Assembly: GCA_024234875.1 (NCBI GenBank)
Contig: JACKNM010000031.1
Coordinates: forward strand, 1-28,635
Origin: Ectothiorhodospiraceae bacterium
GTDB lineage: Bacteria; Pseudomonadota; Gammaproteobacteria; HK1
Direction: 5' to 3'
Length of the DNA stretch: 28,635 nucleotides
In this document: positions 17,840 through 25,624 of the stretch, in pieces
How the letters are laid out: every line of letters starts with the position of its first letter
How positions within the stretch are numbered: position 1 is the stretch's first letter
The notes under the pieces: generated by a model
Database searches by the model: none
The model's input: the letters and a program-made list of their open reading frames with translations, nothing else
What the model was told of the DNA's origin: nothing
Made by a program: the position numbers and the translations under genes

Positions 17840-18765
17840 TCACCGCGTCGCCCGACCGTCCCCCGGCGAGGTCGGCTCGAGGCCTCCGAGGATGGTCGTC
17901 GCCTCGTCCGCGGTGGCGGCGTCGCCGCCGCGCCGGCCGAGCGCCTCGGCCCGCGTGAGCCACTCGCGTGCCTCGACGATGGCGCCCGATGCTGCCGCGC
18001 TGCGCCCGGCGCGGAGGTAGTGCCGCGCGGCCTCGGTGTCGAGCCCGCCGCGCGCGGCGGCATCGGCGGCGGCGGCGAGGGCGCGCGCCGAGGCGCGGAA
18101 CTCCCGCCGCGGGCGCGCAGCCGCGCCGCCGCCCCGAGGCGCTCGAGCGCCGCGGGCACCGCGCCCTGCGCCGCCGCCTGCCGTCCCTCGAGCTCGAGCC
18201 GATCCGCGCCGAGGCGTGGGTCGGCGGTGGGGCCGATGGCGGCGATCGCGGTCGCCAGCGCCTCGGCGTCGCCGGCATCGGCCGCGAGTCGACCGAGCAG
18301 GTACCAGGCGCGCGGGACGAGCGCGTCCTGCCCGCCGGCGATCACACGCCGCGCCGCGGCCTCGGCGGCGACCGATTCCCCGGCACGATAGTGCGCGGTG
18401 GCGGCCAGCAGCAGCAGGTCGCGCCCGGGCTCGCGGCCGGTGCGTGCGAGCTCGGCCTGCGCCGCTGCGAGCAGGACGACCGCCTCCTGCGCCGCGCCGC
18501 GCTCGACCAGGGTCGCGGCCAGGTTGTAGCGTGCGTCGACCACGCCGGCGGTGTCGTCGCGCCGATACGCGAGCTCGAGCGCGTGGCGGAAGCGCTGCTC
18601 CGCCTGCGCGAGCCGGCCGTCGGCGAAGGCGCGCAAGCCCGCCTCCATCGCGCGTGCCTGCTCGGCCTCGACTGCGGGGACCGGCGGCGCGGGCGGTCGG
18701 CCGCCGCAGCCGGCGAGCAGCACGCAGGCCAGCGCGAGCAGGGCCGCGAGGCGCTGGTGGCTCAC
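17840..18765 (-). pseudogene. TPR-repeat lipoprotein, interrupted by an apparent 1-base frameshift
   Basis: A GTG start at 18765 overlaps the MCE gene stop (GTGA). The N-terminus is a lipoprotein signal with lipobox LAGC (C20), then alanine-rich helical repeats of TPR type. Near residue 215-220 (about 18104-18125) the frame turns into low-complexity Arg/Pro sequence and would otherwise run on through the amidohydrolase gene. A second minus-strand frame takes over at RREFRASARALA and continues helical repeats (ARHYLRAGRSAAASG, VEAREWLTRAEALGRRGG) to a TGA at 17842-17840. The two-frame span is 926 bases, one short of a 308-residue gene. It may be a real mutation or a sequencing error in a GC-rich tract. 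Probably a periplasmic or outer-membrane helper of the Mla-like system. Confidence 0.75.
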
Positions 18766-19823
18766 GGCGTGACCTCCAGTGGTGAGATGCGCGTCGGCGC
18801 CGGCTCGCGCGCGCCGCCGCTGCCGCCGAGCAGCCAGCTCCCGCGGAGCTGGACCAGGAGCGCCTCGAGCTCGGCCAGGGTCTGCTGGCTCTGGTCCAGC
18901 AGCAGCGGTAGCGCCTCGGTGCTGCGGTTGACGTTGCGCGCGAGCCGCGGCAGCTCCGGGGTGGTGCGGCGCACGTCCTCCATCACCGCCTGCAGGGAGC
19001 CGAGGGTCGCCTTCGCCTGCGCCGTGATCGCCGGGATCGCAGCCGACTGCTCGCCGATGCGCGCGCTCATCCGCGCCGCGTCGCGGGCCACCGACTGCAC
19101 CTCGGCGAGCACCGGTGCCAGCGTGTCCATGGCGTCCCGGGTGCGCGCGAGCACCGCCTCGAGCGACTCGACCAGGGTCGCGTCGGTCACCAGTCGACCG
19201 ACCGTGCCCTCGCCGCGCTCGACGCGCTGCGAGATGCCGCGCAGGCTGGCGATGAACTGGCGGACGTCGTCCTGCGAGTCCCGCAGCAGGGTCGCGACGT
19301 CGGCCAGCGCGCCGATCGCGCCCTCGGCCTGGTCGAGGATCGGGAGCAGCCGGCTCCGAACCTCGCTGATGAGCTGCTCCACGGTCTGGGTGGGAATGCG
19401 CTCGCCACTCGCCTCCAGCACCGCGTAGTCGGCATCGAGTGGTCCGGCGGTGCCGCGGGTGATCTCGAGGTAGGCGTCACCAGCGACGCCGAAGCGACGC
19501 TTGATGTACGCCTGCGAGTCCTCGCGCAGGAAGGGCAGGATCTCCCGGCGCAGGTTCAGCACCGCGTGGATGCGCTGGTTGGGGCGCACCACGATGTCAC
19601 GGATCTTCCCGGCCGAGGTGCCGAGGATCTCCACGTCCGCGCCCGCCGACAGCCCGTACAGGCCCTCCTCGGGCATCAGCACCTTCACCTCGATGCCGGG
19701 ATTGAGCCATTCCTGCACCCGGCTCGCCTGGGTCAGGGCGAGCACGAACAGCACCACCGCGACCAGCACGAAGGCCCCGACCGCCTCCCGCGAGTGGCGT
19801 AGCAGGGGATCCCTGGCTCTCAC
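18762..19823 (-). CDS. MlaD-like MCE-domain lipid-binding protein
   Basis: This 353-residue protein starts at a GTG overlapping the ABC gene stop (GTGA). It has one N-terminal membrane helix (AVGAFVLVAVVLFVLALT, about 15-33) and an MCE domain (about 42-120) starting VKVLMPEEGLYGLSAGADV. This is followed by a long helical, coiled-coil-prone region ending near a Gly/Pro tail. MCE proteins form periplasmic hexamers that shuttle lipids between membranes; the permease and ATPase genes upstream are the usual partners. The long C-terminal helical region resembles PqiB/YebT-like or Mce-type extensions more than the short E. coli MlaD. Its lipid substrate is unknown. Confidence 0.88.
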   Translation of the reverse strand: MRARDPLLRHSREAVGAFVLVAVVLFVLALTQASRVQEWLNPGIEVKVLMPEEGLYGLSAGADVEILGTSAGKIRDIVVRPNQRIHAVLNLRREILPFLREDSQAYIKRRFGVAGDAYLEITRGTAGPLDADYAVLEASGERIPTQTVEQLISEVRSRLLPILDQAEGAIGALADVATLLRDSQDDVRQFIASLRGISQRVERGEGTVGRLVTDATLVESLEAVLARTRDAMDTLAPVLAEVQSVARDAARMSARIGEQSAAIPAITAQAKATLGSLQAVMEDVRRTTPELPRLARNVNRSTEALPLLLDQSQQTLAELEALLVQLRGSWLLGGSGGAREPAPTRISPLEVTP

Positions 19824-20524
19824 GGTGCGGTCCCCGTGTCGTCGAGCAACCGCCCGGCGAGTCTGAGCCGCCGGTCGAAGGGCAGCGCGGGGTCGCCCCA
19901 GATCGCCTCCGACGGCGTGACCCACAGCACCGCCGCGCCGCGCTGTCGCACCGCGCGAATGGCGTCGACCAGCGGTGCCACGAGTTGCGGGACGCCGACC
20001 GTCGGGTGCTCGAGGATCACCAGGTGTGGACGCCCGAGGAAGGCCCGCACGCACGCCACGCGCTGCAGGTCGCCGGGATCGCAGTCGGCGATCCGCCCGT
20101 GGGGAAGCCCCGGCAGCCCGAAATCGCGGCCGAGTCGCGCCGCCTCGCGCAGCAACGTGGCGGTGGATTCCCGCGTGTGGTGCAGCAGCGGCAGCAGCAC
20201 GTTGGTCGCGACGTCGAGGTGGTCGATCCACGGCGCGCGTAGGAACACCCGCCCGATGCGCGCGCGCAGCGCCTGGGTGTGGCGGTCGTCGAGCCCGGCC
20301 CAGTCCCGACCGAGGAACCGGATCGTGCCGCTCGACGGCGGGACGAGCCCGGCGCAGGCGTCGGCGAGCACCGCGCTGCGGGCGCGATGCGCGCAGTGGA
20401 CGAGCACTGCCTCGCCGGCGTGCACCGCCAACGACATCTCGATGTCGTCACCGGCGTCCGCGCCGCCGGCGCCGATGTGTGCGCCCTCGGCGTCGAGGAC
20501 CCGGGCGTGCTCGGTCTGGTGCAT
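19820..20524 (-). CDS. MlaF-position ABC protein with degenerate ATPase motifs (predicted pseudo-ATPase)
   Basis: The 234-residue protein sits where MlaF normally lies and keeps the ABC scaffold: GEAVLVHCAHRARS, then VPPSSGTIRFLGRD, then NVLLPLL. Its catalytic motifs are altered throughout. The Walker A position reads HCAHRARS (43-50) instead of GxxxxGKS, with Arg in place of Lys. The signature position is CDPGD (148-152). Walker B is VILEHP (169-174), with the Asp replaced by Glu and the catalytic Glu by His. The switch His position is Pro204, and the Q-loop Gln appears to be Leu95. I infer it cannot hydrolyse ATP normally and acts as a structural subunit, or that another ATPase powers the complex. 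The ATG at 20524 has GGGGAGGG upstream and follows the permease stop by 21 bases. Confidence 0.8.
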   Translation of the reverse strand: MHQTEHARVLDAEGAHIGAGGADAGDDIEMSLAVHAGEAVLVHCAHRARSAVLADACAGLVPPSSGTIRFLGRDWAGLDDRHTQALRARIGRVFLRAPWIDHLDVATNVLLPLLHHTRESTATLLREAARLGRDFGLPGLPHGRIADCDPGDLQRVACVRAFLGRPHLVILEHPTVGVPQLVAPLVDAIRAVRQRGAAVLWVTPSEAIWGDPALPFDRRLRLAGRLLDDTGTAP

Positions 20525-20545
20525 CGTCGTCCCGTCCCTCCCCAG

Positions 20546-21382
20546 TCAGAGCAGCGCCGACAGTCCGCCGGAAATGACGCAGGTGGCGATCAACGCGCCG
20601 ACGAAGGCGCGCGGCAGCAGCCGGCTCGGGCCGTCCCCGGGTCGTTGCGGACCGAGGGCGACGACACAGGCGACCAGCGACACCGCCCAGCCGATCAGCA
20701 GCGGCTTCACCGCCATCAGCGCGAAGTCCGCCGGGCGCATGGTGCCGAGCAGATCGCCGACGAACGCGCCGAACGAGAGGTGGGTGAGCTCGGCGGCGCT
20801 CGCCCCGAGGAACCCGGCACCGAGGGCGGCGGCGACGAACGCGACCACCAGGCCGAAGCACGCGATCCCCGTCGCCACCACCCGTGGCACCACCAGGAAA
20901 TGGAAGGGGTCGATGCCCATCGCGTCGAGGGTGTGCAGCTTGCCGCCGTCGCGAAGCGCGTGCAGCTCGCTCACCCCGACCGTGACGCTGCGCCCGATGA
21001 CCAGCAGCCCGACCAGCAACGGCGCGATCTCGCGTACCAGGACGGTGGCGAGCAGCGGCCCCACCTGGTCCGACTGCCCGAACAGCCCGAGCCAGTAGAG
21101 CGCCTGCAGCACCAGCCCCAGCCCGGCCAGGGCGCCGAGGAGGGTGGTGGAAGCAAGACCCGAGACCCCGGCCTGGTGCAGGTGCCGCACGAGCTCCGCG
21201 CGCACGGTCCGGCGCCAGACCGACGGCTGCAGGCTCTGGGTCAGCACTGCGACGCCGACCCCGAGCAGGGTCCAGCAGGTGGCGACGGTGTCGACCACCG
21301 CGTCCCCGAGGCGGCGCAAGATCCCGCTGCCGCGGCGGGTCGGCGGCGACACGACGGCGACGGTCGGCTCCGGGCGGCTCAC
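20546..21382 (-). CDS. MlaE-family ABC permease
   Basis: The 278-residue integral membrane protein begins at a GTG overlapping the sensor gene stop (GTGA). The MlaE family core is recognisable in REIAPLLVGLLVIGRSV, SELHALRDGGKLHTLDAMG and IDPFHFLVVPRVVAT. Membrane segments before and after complete the usual five- or six-helix topology. In common MlaE proteins the segment after the conserved Glu reads ElGtMk and forms the cytoplasmic coupling helix that contacts the ATPase; here it is SELHALRDGG, a notable departure. That matches the degenerate ATPase downstream. It would move phospholipid or another lipid between the inner membrane and MCE protein. Confidence 0.86.
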   Translation of the reverse strand: MSRPEPTVAVVSPPTRRGSGILRRLGDAVVDTVATCWTLLGVGVAVLTQSLQPSVWRRTVRAELVRHLHQAGVSGLASTTLLGALAGLGLVLQALYWLGLFGQSDQVGPLLATVLVREIAPLLVGLLVIGRSVTVGVSELHALRDGGKLHTLDAMGIDPFHFLVVPRVVATGIACFGLVVAFVAAALGAGFLGASAAELTHLSFGAFVGDLLGTMRPADFALMAVKPLLIGWAVSLVACVVALGPQRPGDGPSRLLPRAFVGALIATCVISGGLSALL

Positions 21383-23787
21383 ATCTTCCCCAGCAGCAGG
21401 AAGGTGCCGGTCTCGCCGCCATCGGCGGTGAAGTATCGGCCGCGGGCGGCGAACAGGTGGTCGTCGCGCAACAGCTCGTAGGCGGCTTCGCTCACCTGGA
21501 TCGAGCCGGGTACCGCGGTCGCCGCCATCGCCCGCGCGCCGTCGACCGCATCGCCCCACACGTCGTAGACCCAGGGCTCGCCGCCGAGGCCGGCCCCGTG
21601 CGCAGGCCCGGTATCGAGGCCGATGCGAAAGCGCGCGCCGTGGCCGGCGCTCGCCAGCGCCCGCTCCGCCGCCGCCTGAGTGGCGAGGGCGACGCCGGCG
21701 AGGGCGTCGGCGCCCGGGCCCGGCGGACCGTCGAACCCCGCCGCGCAGAGGATGCGGCCACCGGCGACCTTGACCCAGCCGACGCCCAGTGACTCCGCGG
21801 CCGCCTCCACCGCACGCGCCACGGTGTCGGCGGTGGTGGCGTCGTCGGCTCCGGCGCTGTCCGCCCAGGCCGACGCGTCATCGAGCACGACCTCGAGCAC
21901 GCTGAGATGTGGGTGCCGGTCGGCCGCGCCTGCGGCGGCATCGGCGAAGCGCGCGGCGCGTTGCGCCACCAGGGTGGCAGAGCGTACCGGCGTGCGCAGC
22001 CCGGCCGGCGGTGCCTCGGCGAGCCGGGTCGCGCTGGTCGCCCGGGTGCCGGTCCGCGGTGACCCGGCGGCGGCGCCCGGCGGCGCGGCGTCACCCGGCT
22101 CCGTTGCCCGGCCGGCTCCGCCCCACCGCAGCGCCAGGAGGTTCGCCATTCCGACCAGGAACGGCAGGTGCTCGTCGACCCAGCTCGTGGGACGCCGCCC
22201 GGCCTCCGCCCACAACGCGCCGATGACTCGCCCCTGATGCAGCACCGGTGCGCTCAGCAAGCCCTCGAGGCCCAGGGGGTTGAGGTAGACGGCGTCGAGG
22301 TTGCGGGTGCGTGGGTCGGCCGCCGCGTCGACCACCCCCATCGGCGTGCCCTCGCCGATGGCCGCGAGCAGCGCAGGCAGGGTGGCGCGATGGAGCTCGG
22401 CGCCGCTGGTGAGGCCGTCGGCACGGCGGTCGAAGCAGGTCTCGCAGGTCAGGGCGTCGCCGTCGTCGGCCAGTCGCCAGACGCTCACCCGCTCGACCGC
22501 GAGGGTCTCGGCCAGCGTGCGCGCCATGGTATCCAGGGTCTCGCGGTCGTCCCGGTCCAGTAGCCGAGACTCCGCGACCAGACCGGAGAAGGCTGCCGCC
22601 TGGCGGCCGAGTGCCTGACCGCGCTCGTGGACGCGGCGCGCCGCGCGGTCGGCGCGGACGCTCTGCACCACCACCAGGGCGGCCAGGGCCACGCCGACCG
22701 CCAGCACCGCCGCGTCGAGTCCGAGGCGCATGCGGTGGTTGCGCTGCACCACACCCACGAAGTCGTTCTCCGGCACCGTGATGACCACCGTCCAGGGGCG
22801 GCTGGTAACCCCCGACAGCGATCCGGTCCCGCTCAGGTAGCGCTCGCCGGCGACCTCGAGCACGCGGCGTCCGTGCCCCTCGACGCGAAAGCGGTCCCAG
22901 GCCCGTCGCAGGACAGGGTCGCCGATCTCCTCGACGGTCGCGGTTCGCAACCCGGTCGCGTCCTCGCGCAGCATCGCGCCCGGCTCCGGCCAGGCCACCA
23001 GCCGCCCGTCCTCGTCGATGATCGCGGCGCGCCCGCGCTGGCCGATCTTGAGCCCGGCCAGGAATCGCCCGAGGTCGTCGAGGGTGATGTCGATCCCCTG
23101 CACCGCGGCGGTGCCGCCGTCGGCCGCGGCCACCGCGGCGGAGACCGTCACCCCGGGTCGGCGGCTGGTGAAGAACACGTAGACGTCGGACCAGTGGACG
23201 TCGCGACCGGGCGTGGCGCCGGTGTACCAGGGGCGCAGTCGTGGATCGTAGCCGTCGTCGCCGGCGCGCTCGCGGGCGACGACGGCGCCGCTCGCATCCC
23301 GGCGCACCCAGGTGGTCTCGACGGTGCCGAGCTCACGTCGAATGCGCTTGGTGTCGACGGCGCCCGACGGCTGGCGCGCGTACATCAGGAAGTCACCGTC
23401 GGCGTCGCCGAAGCTGACGATCGCAACCTGGGGATAGGTGCGCAGCACGCCGAAGGCGAAGGTCTCGGCGTCGGCCTCGCGCGCCGGGTCGGTGGCAGGC
23501 GCGCCGAGGAGCGTTCGCCCGAGCCGGGCGGCATGCGCGGCCGAGCCGAGATAGCTCTCGACCTCCACCAGGATGCGCTCCTGGAGGGTGGCGATCAGAT
23601 CCTCGGCGCGGCGCAGCGACTCTGCACGCTCGGCGCGGTAGCTCCAGTAGCTGGTGCCGACGGTGCCGGCGATGATCGCCAGCACCATCGCCAGCGGCAC
23701 GAGGATGCGCGCCACTCGGCGGCGCGGCGGCGCGGCCGTCTCGCGGACCGGATCCGCGGTGTCGTGGGCGGGGCTCGAGACGGCCAA
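21379..23787 (-). CDS. Membrane sensor with dCache, GAF and degenerate class III cyclase-like domain
   Basis: The 802-residue protein starts at a TTG with AGGA about 9 bases upstream. It has membrane helices near 28-46 and 356-376, enclosing a periplasmic double-Cache sensor (about 50-350, with DPRLRPWYTGA and WSDVYVFFTSRRPG). The cytoplasm holds a GAF domain (about 415-555), a Pro/Ala-rich linker, and a C-terminal class III nucleotidyl cyclase fold (about 600-800, with YDVWGDAVDGARAM and PGSIQVSEAAYELL). The second metal Asp position reads Gly (VKVAGGRIL), the catalytic Asn reads Asp749 and the catalytic Arg reads Ala753. Asp636/637 could still serve as the first metal residue. Activity is therefore doubtful; it may bind nucleotides or act as a signalling scaffold. 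It heads the MCE operon. Confidence 0.84.
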   Translation of the reverse strand: MAVSSPAHDTADPVRETAAPPRRRVARILVPLAMVLAIIAGTVGTSYWSYRAERAESLRRAEDLIATLQERILVEVESYLGSAAHAARLGRTLLGAPATDPAREADAETFAFGVLRTYPQVAIVSFGDADGDFLMYARQPSGAVDTKRIRRELGTVETTWVRRDASGAVVARERAGDDGYDPRLRPWYTGATPGRDVHWSDVYVFFTSRRPGVTVSAAVAAADGGTAAVQGIDITLDDLGRFLAGLKIGQRGRAAIIDEDGRLVAWPEPGAMLREDATGLRTATVEEIGDPVLRRAWDRFRVEGHGRRVLEVAGERYLSGTGSLSGVTSRPWTVVITVPENDFVGVVQRNHRMRLGLDAAVLAVGVALAALVVVQSVRADRAARRVHERGQALGRQAAAFSGLVAESRLLDRDDRETLDTMARTLAETLAVERVSVWRLADDGDALTCETCFDRRADGLTSGAELHRATLPALLAAIGEGTPMGVVDAAADPRTRNLDAVYLNPLGLEGLLSAPVLHQGRVIGALWAEAGRRPTSWVDEHLPFLVGMANLLALRWGGAGRATEPGDAAPPGAAAGSPRTGTRATSATRLAEAPPAGLRTPVRSATLVAQRAARFADAAAGAADRHPHLSVLEVVLDDASAWADSAGADDATTADTVARAVEAAAESLGVGWVKVAGGRILCAAGFDGPPGPGADALAGVALATQAAAERALASAGHGARFRIGLDTGPAHGAGLGGEPWVYDVWGDAVDGARAMAATAVPGSIQVSEAAYELLRDDHLFAARGRYFTADGGETGTFLLLGKM

Positions 23788-23819
23788 CGCGGCATCCTGT
23801 CCGGGCTCGGTGCCCCGCG

Positions 23820-23825
23820 AGTATA
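23820..23825 (-). promoter_or_regulatory. Possible -10 element (TATACT) for the sensor/MCE operon
   Basis: Minus-strand TATACT (5 of 6 to TATAAT) lies 33 bases before the TTG at 23787, in the 54-base gap after the thiamine-diphosphate enzyme gene. The best -35 candidate near 23842-23848 matches only half of TTGACA. The operon could also be read from the upstream gene. Confidence 0.38.
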
Positions 23826-23841
23826 GCGTCGCCCCCGCGGC

Positions 23842-25440
23842 TCAGAAGTCGGACTCACGGATCTCGACCAGGTACGGCCGCGTGCCGGCGAGGGCCTCGC
23901 CGAGCACCTGCTCGAGCTCGGCCGCGTCCCGGGGGCGCGCGGCGCCGGCTCCGAATCCGCGCGCGATGGTGACCAGGTCCGGGGTCGGCCAGTCGGTGCC
24001 GAGGGGCGGAATCTGGCGGGCGCGCATGGCGTCGCGGATCTCGGCGTAGCCGTCGTTGCTCCACACCACGACCACCACCGGTAGCCCCTCGGCCACCGCG
24101 CAGGCGAGCTCCGGCAGGGTGTAGAGCAGCCCGCCGTCGCCGGCGATCGCCACCACCGGGCGATCGGGCAGTGCCGCCCTGGCACCGATGGCGGCAGGGA
24201 GCGCGTAGCCGAGCGTGCCGTAGCCGGTGGTCGAGGTCAGCCAGGTGCGTGGTCGTGACGTCGGGAACGCCCAGTTGCCGGCGTACACGAGCTGGGTCGA
24301 GTCGCCGGTGACGACGGTATCGGGGGGAAGCACGCGGCGCAGCACCTCGAGGACCCGCAGATGGCGGGCCGCGGATGCCGGGGTGTCGCGGCTGATGGCT
24401 GCCCGCACGTCGGCCACCCGTGCCGCGCCCGGCTGGTCGCGGCGAGGTCGGGGCTCCTCGCTCGCGGTCGCGGCCAGCGCCTCGAGCGCGAGCCGTGCAT
24501 CGGCCACCAGGGCGACGGTGGGGCGGGCGTTGCGGGTGAGCTGGGCGGGGTCGACGTCGACCCGGATCAGCGCTCCGGACAGTGGGAGGTCGCGGCCGGC
24601 GAGCCAGGTGTCGGTCTGCCCCAGCTCGGTGCCGACGGCGAGCACGACGTCGGCATCGGTGACCAGCGCCTGCGCCGCCGGGCGGGTCAGCATCGGCCCG
24701 ACGCACAGGGGATGGTCGGCGGGGACGACGCCCTTGGCGGCGACGGTGAGGACCACCGGCGCGTCGAGACGCTCGGCCAGCGCCACCACCGCGGGTCCGG
24801 CCTCGACCGCCCCACCCCCGACCACCAGCACCGGCCGGGCCGACCGCGCCAACAGCGCCTGCGCTGCCGCCACCGCCGCAGGATCGGCCCCCGGTCTCGC
24901 GCGCGCCGGCGCCGGCGGCGCCGGCCGGGCGGCGGGTCGGTCGAGGAGATCGAGCGGGACCTCGAGATGCACCGGGCGCGGGCGCTCGGTCGCGAAGCGG
25001 GTGAACGCGCGCTCCACCACCTCGTCGAGCTGCGCGCAGTCGGTGAGCGAATGGCTGAAGGCGGTGCACTGGGTCATCAGCGCGTGCTGGCTCGGGAGCT
25101 CGTGCAGCGTGCCGCGGCCCATCCCGAGCTCCACCTGGCGCGACACGCTCGATACCGCCAGCACCGGCACCGAGTCGGAGAACGCCTGCGCGAGCGGGGT
25201 CACCGCGTTGGTGACTCCGGGGCCGCTGATGAGGGCACACACGCCGGGTCGCCCGCTCGCGCGCGCGAAGCCGTCGGCCATGAACGCAGCGCCCTGCTCG
25301 TGGCGCGGGGTGACGTGGCGAATCCCGGCGGCGGCGATGGCCCGGTACAGGGCCACGGTGTGGACCCCGGGGATTCCGAACACGGTGTCGACTCCGCGCA
25401 GGCGGAGGCTCTCGATCAGGGCGTCGGCACAGGTGGTCAC
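23842..25440 (-). CDS. Thiamine-diphosphate enzyme, AruI-like (5-guanidino-2-oxopentanoate decarboxylase-type)
   Basis: The 532-residue protein starts at a GTG. It has the three domains of the acetolactate-synthase/pyruvate decarboxylase superfamily. The N-terminal Pyr domain begins VDTVFGIPGVHTVALYRAI and carries the catalytic glutamate in RHEQGA. A central domain follows. The C-terminal PP domain has the thiamine-diphosphate motif GDGGLLYTLPEL ending in NDGY. The PGVHTV and RHVTPRHEQGA blocks recall AruI, which decarboxylates 2-ketoarginine in arginine breakdown, more than acetolactate synthase, whose usual GYPGG motif is absent. With an acetylpolyamine amidohydrolase about 6 kb away a link to arginine/polyamine metabolism is possible, but the two are not in one operon. 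A related 2-oxoacid decarboxylase is the alternative. Confidence 0.84.
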   Translation of the reverse strand: MTTCADALIESLRLRGVDTVFGIPGVHTVALYRAIAAAGIRHVTPRHEQGAAFMADGFARASGRPGVCALISGPGVTNAVTPLAQAFSDSVPVLAVSSVSRQVELGMGRGTLHELPSQHALMTQCTAFSHSLTDCAQLDEVVERAFTRFATERPRPVHLEVPLDLLDRPAARPAPPAPARARPGADPAAVAAAQALLARSARPVLVVGGGAVEAGPAVVALAERLDAPVVLTVAAKGVVPADHPLCVGPMLTRPAAQALVTDADVVLAVGTELGQTDTWLAGRDLPLSGALIRVDVDPAQLTRNARPTVALVADARLALEALAATASEEPRPRRDQPGAARVADVRAAISRDTPASAARHLRVLEVLRRVLPPDTVVTGDSTQLVYAGNWAFPTSRPRTWLTSTTGYGTLGYALPAAIGARAALPDRPVVAIAGDGGLLYTLPELACAVAEGLPVVVVVWSNDGYAEIRDAMRARQIPPLGTDWPTPDLVTIARGFGAGAARPRDAAELEQVLGEALAGTRPYLVEIRESDF

Positions 25441-25521
25441 GACTTCGTCCGGCTGCGGTGGGCGACGGATCGTGCACCACCCGGCGCGACCTGCACAGAG
25501 CGTCCCGGGTCGACACGGCTT

Positions 25522-25535
25522 TTGACGTGCATCAA
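25522..25535. promoter_or_regulatory. FNR/Anr-type box between the AruI-like and P-type ATPase genes
   Basis: TTGACGTGCATCAA matches TTGAT-N4-ATCAA at 9 of 10 defined positions. It is centred at 25528.5, 96 bases before the ATPase ATG at 25625 and 88 bases before the divergent enzyme start at 25440. If it acts at -41.5 on the ATPase gene, GATGCT at 25560-25565 would lie near the -10 position. Because the box is symmetric it could control either gene. Confidence 0.6.
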
Positions 25536-25624
25536 GAGGGCGCGGCCGTGGCCGGGGAGGATGCTCCAGGGTTCGCCAGCCACGGGCCGCCCGCGGGGTG
25601 GCCGTGCACGGAGCGCATCGACAG

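Noticed and set aside
21880..21915. Loss of the first metal Asp in the cyclase-like domain
   Set aside because: VVLDDASAW can be aligned so that Asp636 or Asp637 fills this position, so only the second Asp, the Asn and the Arg are claimed as changed.
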